Shown one piece after another: positions 60,409 to 64,000 of a stretch of DNA of 64,000 nt. Below the pieces are notes generated by a model. It was not told where the DNA came from, searched no databases, and saw nothing but the letters and a program-made list of their open reading frames with translations. Source of the stretch: Solanum dulcamara (taxonomy: Eukaryota; Streptophyta; Magnoliopsida; Solanales; Solanaceae); contig NC_077243.1 in the NCBI RefSeq assembly GCF_947179165.1, positions 4,520,001-4,584,000 of the forward strand, written 5' to 3'. The position numbers and the translations under genes are program-made. Numbering within the stretch: position 1 is the first letter of the stretch; each line of letters opens with the position of its first letter.

Positions 60409-60570
60409 ATACTTACCTGGACGGGGTCAATGGGCGATCATGCAGGCCTATGGCCTAGGTTGGTGACCTCCATTGCACTTTGGAGGGGCGCCCGCCTAAG
60501 GTCGGCCCAAGTGGCCGAGCCTACGTCATAATTTGTGGCAGAGGGGGCCTGCGTTCGCGCGGCCCCTGCC
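60409..60570 (+). ncRNA. U1: U1 spliceosomal snRNA
   Basis: Length about 162 nt. It begins ATACTTACCTG, the perfect complement of the 5' splice-site consensus. Stem-loop I is ATGGGC/GCCTAT with the U1-70K loop GATCATGCAG. Stem-loop II has the U1A loop ATTGCAC. Stem-loop III follows, then CTACGTCAT and an Sm site AATTTGTGG (60530-60538), and a strong GC-rich stem-loop IV ending GGCCCCTGCC. U1 snRNP recognises 5' splice sites and protects against early polyadenylation. The USE and TATA box show a complete promoter, so this is likely an active gene. The usual loop I is GATCA(C/T)GAAG; here one A is C. I see no clear 3' box. Confidence 0.95.
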
Positions 60571-61916
60571 TAAATCTGAAACTAAACTTCAATCTATCCC
60601 TCTTTTTGGGCTCTCGAACTTTGTTGGGCCTCGGTTTCGAGTAATCATTTATGACGAAAGGCTTAATTTATTTCTTAGTAATAATTATATGATTATGCAT
60701 CAGAAATTGTAACCCAGTTTTGTATAAATAAACAATTTTCTATTTTACTATCCGATATAAACTAGAAAATGACAAAATCTATTTTTGTAGTGACCCTTCA
60801 AAATATATCAAAAAGAGCTTCTTATGAAAACGACACATTTCATATCCAAGTATTTTTAATATGTGAAATGCCTAAAAGGGAAAAATTCAATTTGATCAAT
60901 TAGCTCGAATCAAAAGAAAATCTACCTTTAGTCGACTGAGAATCTATGGATCAAAAAGGATAAAAAAATGTGAAATACGGCCTAAAATGGAAAAATTCAA
61001 TTTGATCGACTGGGTTTTGAAAATCTTCTTCTAGTCGACTGGGAATCTATGGATCAAAAAGGATTCTAAACTCGATAAAAAAAAATTACTTCAAGTCGAT
61101 TGATCAAAAATAATTTACTTCTATTCGATAATCTATTTCAACTTTTGATTGATTAAAAAAAATAGATTGATAAAAAAAGAATCTTCTACAACTCGATTGA
61201 TTAAAAAAAAATCAATTCCTTAGCTCGATTGATCAAGAATCTACTTCAACTCGATTGATCAAAAAAATCTACTTCAACTCGATTGATTAAAAAAGATAGA
61301 TTCCTCAAGTCAATTATCAAAAAAGAATCTACTTCAACTCGATTGATTAAAAAAAATTGATTCCTTAAATCGATTGATAAAAAAAAAATCTACTTCAATT
61401 CGATTGATAAAAAAAGAATCTACTAAATTGATATGTTTTTAGGCATCATACATAAAATAGAAATTACACTTTACAAAGGTGGATAAACAAAAAAGAGGGG
61501 AAATCGACCGTACAAAATTACCTTATGAAAAGGTTCATTTGATATCCAAAAGCTGCTCAGTTACAGACAGACAAGTGAGAAATTTTGAGGTGAATCAGAT
61601 TAGTTCAGGTTGAGTCGGATCTAAGCGTTGATCACATGGCAACGGTAAAGGGAGAACCCCATTGATAGAAAATAAACCACAACCTCTTTAGGTTTATCCT
61701 CCATTGAAAAGAAGAAGTAAAAAAAAACGCAATACATATAGTGGTGATTTGACTCTTCATCGCCCTAATTAATTGGAGAGAAATCAAATTTAATTCTTTA
61801 TTTTAAAAAATATTAATACAATATAAATTCGGTGTAAGCTATAATCATTATATTTGAAATGTCTTATTTGATACTACGTATTAAATGACGTGACACGTTA
61901 AAAAATAGCCAATATA
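60571..61916. other. Spacer with degenerate AT-rich repeats
   Basis: No gene seen. A degenerate minisatellite fills 60890-61430. The remainder is AT-rich. Confidence 0.6.
60890..61430. repeat. Degenerate minisatellite ('ctcgattgatcaaaaaa')
   Basis: About a dozen irregular units of roughly 30-45 bp built from AATCTACTTCAACTCGATTG and AT(C/T)AAAAAA parts, most regular between 61150 and 61420. No coding frame. Confidence 0.85.
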
Positions 61917-62287
61917 GAGCCCGTTTGGAACCAACTTAGAGCCACTTTTTAGCTTTTTGACGTATTTGCCTAATACTAACTTTAAGCCATAAAGTTCTTA
62001 AAATCAGTCAAAAATAAAAAGTTAGAATTTTTAACTTTTTTTTTCTAAGTGTTTAAAGCCATTTTGTTTGACCATGAAAATTACTTTTATATTTCTTATA
62101 TTTTAACTAAATTTTCAAACTACCATTTTTATTCTTTTAGCCCTAAAATTCAAACACTTATTTTCAACATAAGCACTTTTATCCAAACACTCAACTGCTT
62201 ATTTATAAAAATAACTTTCAGCACTTCAAAGTTCTAAAAATACTTCATACATAAAAATTACTTTTTTAAGCCCATCCAAACGGGCTC
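61917..62287. mobile_element. MITE, family member B
   Basis: Perfect 12-bp inverted ends GAGCCCGTTTGG / CCAAACGGGCTC. A direct ATA lies on both sides (61914-61916 and 62288-62290). The interior is closely similar to 55807-56169. Length 371 bp, non-coding. Superfamily uncertain: a 3-bp duplication would fit PIF/Harbinger or CACTA, but the ends match neither classic form. Confidence 0.8.
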
Positions 62288-62653
62288 ATAATTATGCGAC
62301 GTCTCAAAATGACATAACAAGTCTAGTTAAAAATCAAATATTAATAAAAATATTTCATGTATACATCATGATATATTCCAATCAATTAAAAATTATCATG
62401 TCATTTCAATATAATTAGTTAAAAAAAAATCGTTCTCATCACAACTTTCTTTCCTACATAACTATAGATATAATTCCTACTAGAAATTATTTTTACAAGA
62501 AGAATAAAAATTCGTTTCAACTCTATATAGATTCAAGATCAAATCTCACAACAAATCTTATCATCTACCCTCTTATTAAAATTGTACCACAAATCTATAG
62601 TATCACATGATTTTTTTAATTACTTAAACTGTAGTTAATCAATTATAAAACGG

Positions 62654-63370
62654 AAAAGGACCAAAATTACCCCTGAACATTTAAAAATAGTTTATTTATG
62701 CCCTTCGTTATACTTTAGGGCCAATTATACCCTTACCGTTATACTTTGGGCTAAATATGCCCTTGAGTATAACGGAGTGCCACGTGTCGGTTTCTCAGTG
62801 GCCAACTTATTTCCCCTTTTAAATCTGTTTTTTTTTTGTTTTTTTTTAAATCTGTTTTTAAAATCTATTCTTTTATCTGTTTTTAAAATCTATTTTTTTT
62901 ATCTGTTTTTTTTTAAATCTGTTCCGTTTTTTTATCTGTTTTTAAATCTTTTTTTAAAATCTGTTTTTTTATCTGTTTTTTAAAAAACTGTTTTTTATAT
63001 TTTTTTTAAATCTGTTTTTAATTTATTTTTTTTATCTGTTTTTAAATCTTTTTTTAAAATTTATTTTTTTAAATCTGTTTTTTCAATCTGTTTTTTAAAA
63101 TCTATTTTTTTATATGTTTTTTAAATCTATTTTTTTTATCTGTTTTTAAATCTGCTTTTTGAATCTATTTTTTTTAAATCTGCTTTTTAAAATCTGTGTA
63201 AATAAGAGGGGAAATAAGTTGGCCACTGAGAAACCGACACGTGACACTCCGTTATACTCAAGGGCATATTTGACCCAAAGTATAACGGTAAGGATATAAT
63301 TGACCCTAAAGTATAACGAAGGGTATAAATAAACTATTTTCCAAAGTTCAGGATAATTTTGGCCCTTTTT
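62654..63370. mobile_element. Foldback element with 167-bp inverted arms and T-rich core
   Basis: Arms 62654-62820 and 63204-63370 are inverted copies, roughly 90% alike by eye, containing AAATAGTTTATTTAT, GTTATACTTT(A/G)GG, CACGTGTCGGTTTCTCAGTGG and CCAACTTATTTCCCC. The core is a T-rich array of degenerate TCTGTTTTTTAAA units. Such elements are common in Solanaceae. The flanks (ATTATAAAA / ATTAAAAAT) are only loosely alike, so the duplication is uncertain. The right arm ends about 105 bp before the next gene's ATG. Confidence 0.85.
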
Positions 63371-63475
63371 CGATTAAAAATATACTTTATAAGTTAACTA
63401 AAATATATAGCCGACTACACTTCGCGGGTATCTTTGAACCTTTGAACTTCCTGGAAAGCGAAAGCAGTGCAAACA

Positions 63476-63619
63476 ATGAGAAGAGAGGGAGAAAAAATGT
63501 GGGAAGAAGAAGCAAAGGGTATAAGAAGGGACGAAGAAGAAGCGCTGTTGGATTTGATTGAGCAACGTACTAAAGATGTGGAAAAACTTGGCAAAGCACT
63601 CGCTTATTATACTTGCAAG
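63476..63619 (+). CDS. First exon of an unrecognised gene, partial
   Basis: From ATG at 63476, 48 codons run to a donor AAG|GTTTAT at 63619 (splice site inferred). The peptide is highly charged (MRREGEKMWEEEAKGIRRD, then ALLDLIEQRTKDVEKLGKAL) and predicted helical with coiled-coil character. Codon use and amphipathic heptads look coding, and the frame ends soon after the putative donor. The gene continues beyond the window. A second in-frame ATG lies seven codons downstream. I cannot name the family. Confidence 0.6.
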
Positions 63620-64000
63620 GTTTATCTTCTTTTGGACCCTAATCAACCTTTTTTTTTAATGATTTAATATCCTTTTTTCAGTTTTAGTAATGGGTGAATG
63701 TTTAAAGCTTTAAAGTTTCTTACTTTGTGGGGATATGGAGAGAGGCGACTCCTTCTTTTTTTTTGATTTTTTGATTTCCCCCCCTTTTTGTTTTGCTTGA
63801 ATGATGAACTTTATTGTTTTGTCTATGGAAAGTCATGTTTAAATGGAAAGAACTCTCCAAATAGAGGCATAGCCAGGAAGTTTTAGTTTTGGGTCATTTT
63901 GGTTATGCGTTTTGACATATTAAATGAATTTTTTAAACACAAATACAGGGGTTTGAGCGAAAGTTATTGGTTTCAACCAAACCCCAAGAAGAAAAATCAA
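63620..64000. other. Probable intron 1 of the last gene
   Basis: T-rich sequence after the putative donor, with no further coding segment recognisable before the window ends. The tail (63860-63990) resembles a dispersed plant repeat fragment. Confidence 0.45.

Noticed and set aside
1..64000. tRNA genes, CRISPR arrays, bacterial operons, organellar DNA insertions
   Set aside because: I looked for tRNA-like cloverleaf signals, regularly spaced repeats and plastid or mitochondrial coding sequence and saw none. By-eye reading can miss short or diverged cases; tRNAscan-SE and an organelle BLAST would settle it.

Overview
This window is nuclear DNA of a flowering plant, most likely a member of the Solanaceae. 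The evidence is AT-rich DNA with many-exon genes using plant splice signals, RTE-type LINE fragments ending in TTG repeats, Stowaway and other MITEs, a Ty1/copia relic, and single genes that match plant families exon by exon. The family-level placement rests on repeat types I recognise and is an inference; species cannot be decided from sequence alone.

Layout. 1-20290 is gene-poor. It holds an RTE-like LINE (3046-6493, minus) nested inside an older LINE tail, a Stowaway-like MITE, a fossil pogo/CENP-B-type helix-turn-helix, and a decayed copia element (15487-19798). From 20295 the window is gene-rich: an intronless P-class PPR gene (20295-23351, +); a decayed partial copy of the 3' end of the AGD gene (24905-25860); intronless GDP-mannose 4,6-dehydratase (26153-27244, -); an AGD1/AGD3-type ARF-GAP with BAR, PH, ArfGAP and ankyrin domains (28222-40857, -, 19 exons); nuclear mRNA cap guanine-N7 methyltransferase (42790-53439, +, 13 exons); CHLM, Mg-protoporphyrin IX methyltransferase (55107-57258, +, 2 exons); an ASR3-like trihelix factor (58240-59433, -, 2 exons); a U1 snRNA gene with a plant USE and TATA box (60409-60570, +); and the first exon of an unrecognised gene (63476-63619, +) just downstream of a long-armed foldback element.

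The genes do not form a pathway. They are ordinary housekeeping and regulatory plant genes: organelle RNA processing, GDP-fucose supply, vesicle traffic, mRNA capping, chlorophyll synthesis, transcription and splicing. I rebuilt the three intron-containing main genes exon by exon on the sequence. Every junction keeps frame, giving proteins of about 822, 373 and 328 residues, close to the family lengths.

I found no clear new biological system. The observations most worth checking are the U1 gene with a changed stem-loop I, the nested LINE with a 15-bp target duplication, a 93-bp LINE/SINE-tail micro-insertion with a perfect 16-bp duplication, a 2.0-kb solo LTR inside the cap methyltransferase, the AGD 3' duplication straddling GMD, the GC-AG intron inside the ArfGAP domain, and the pogo-type fossil.
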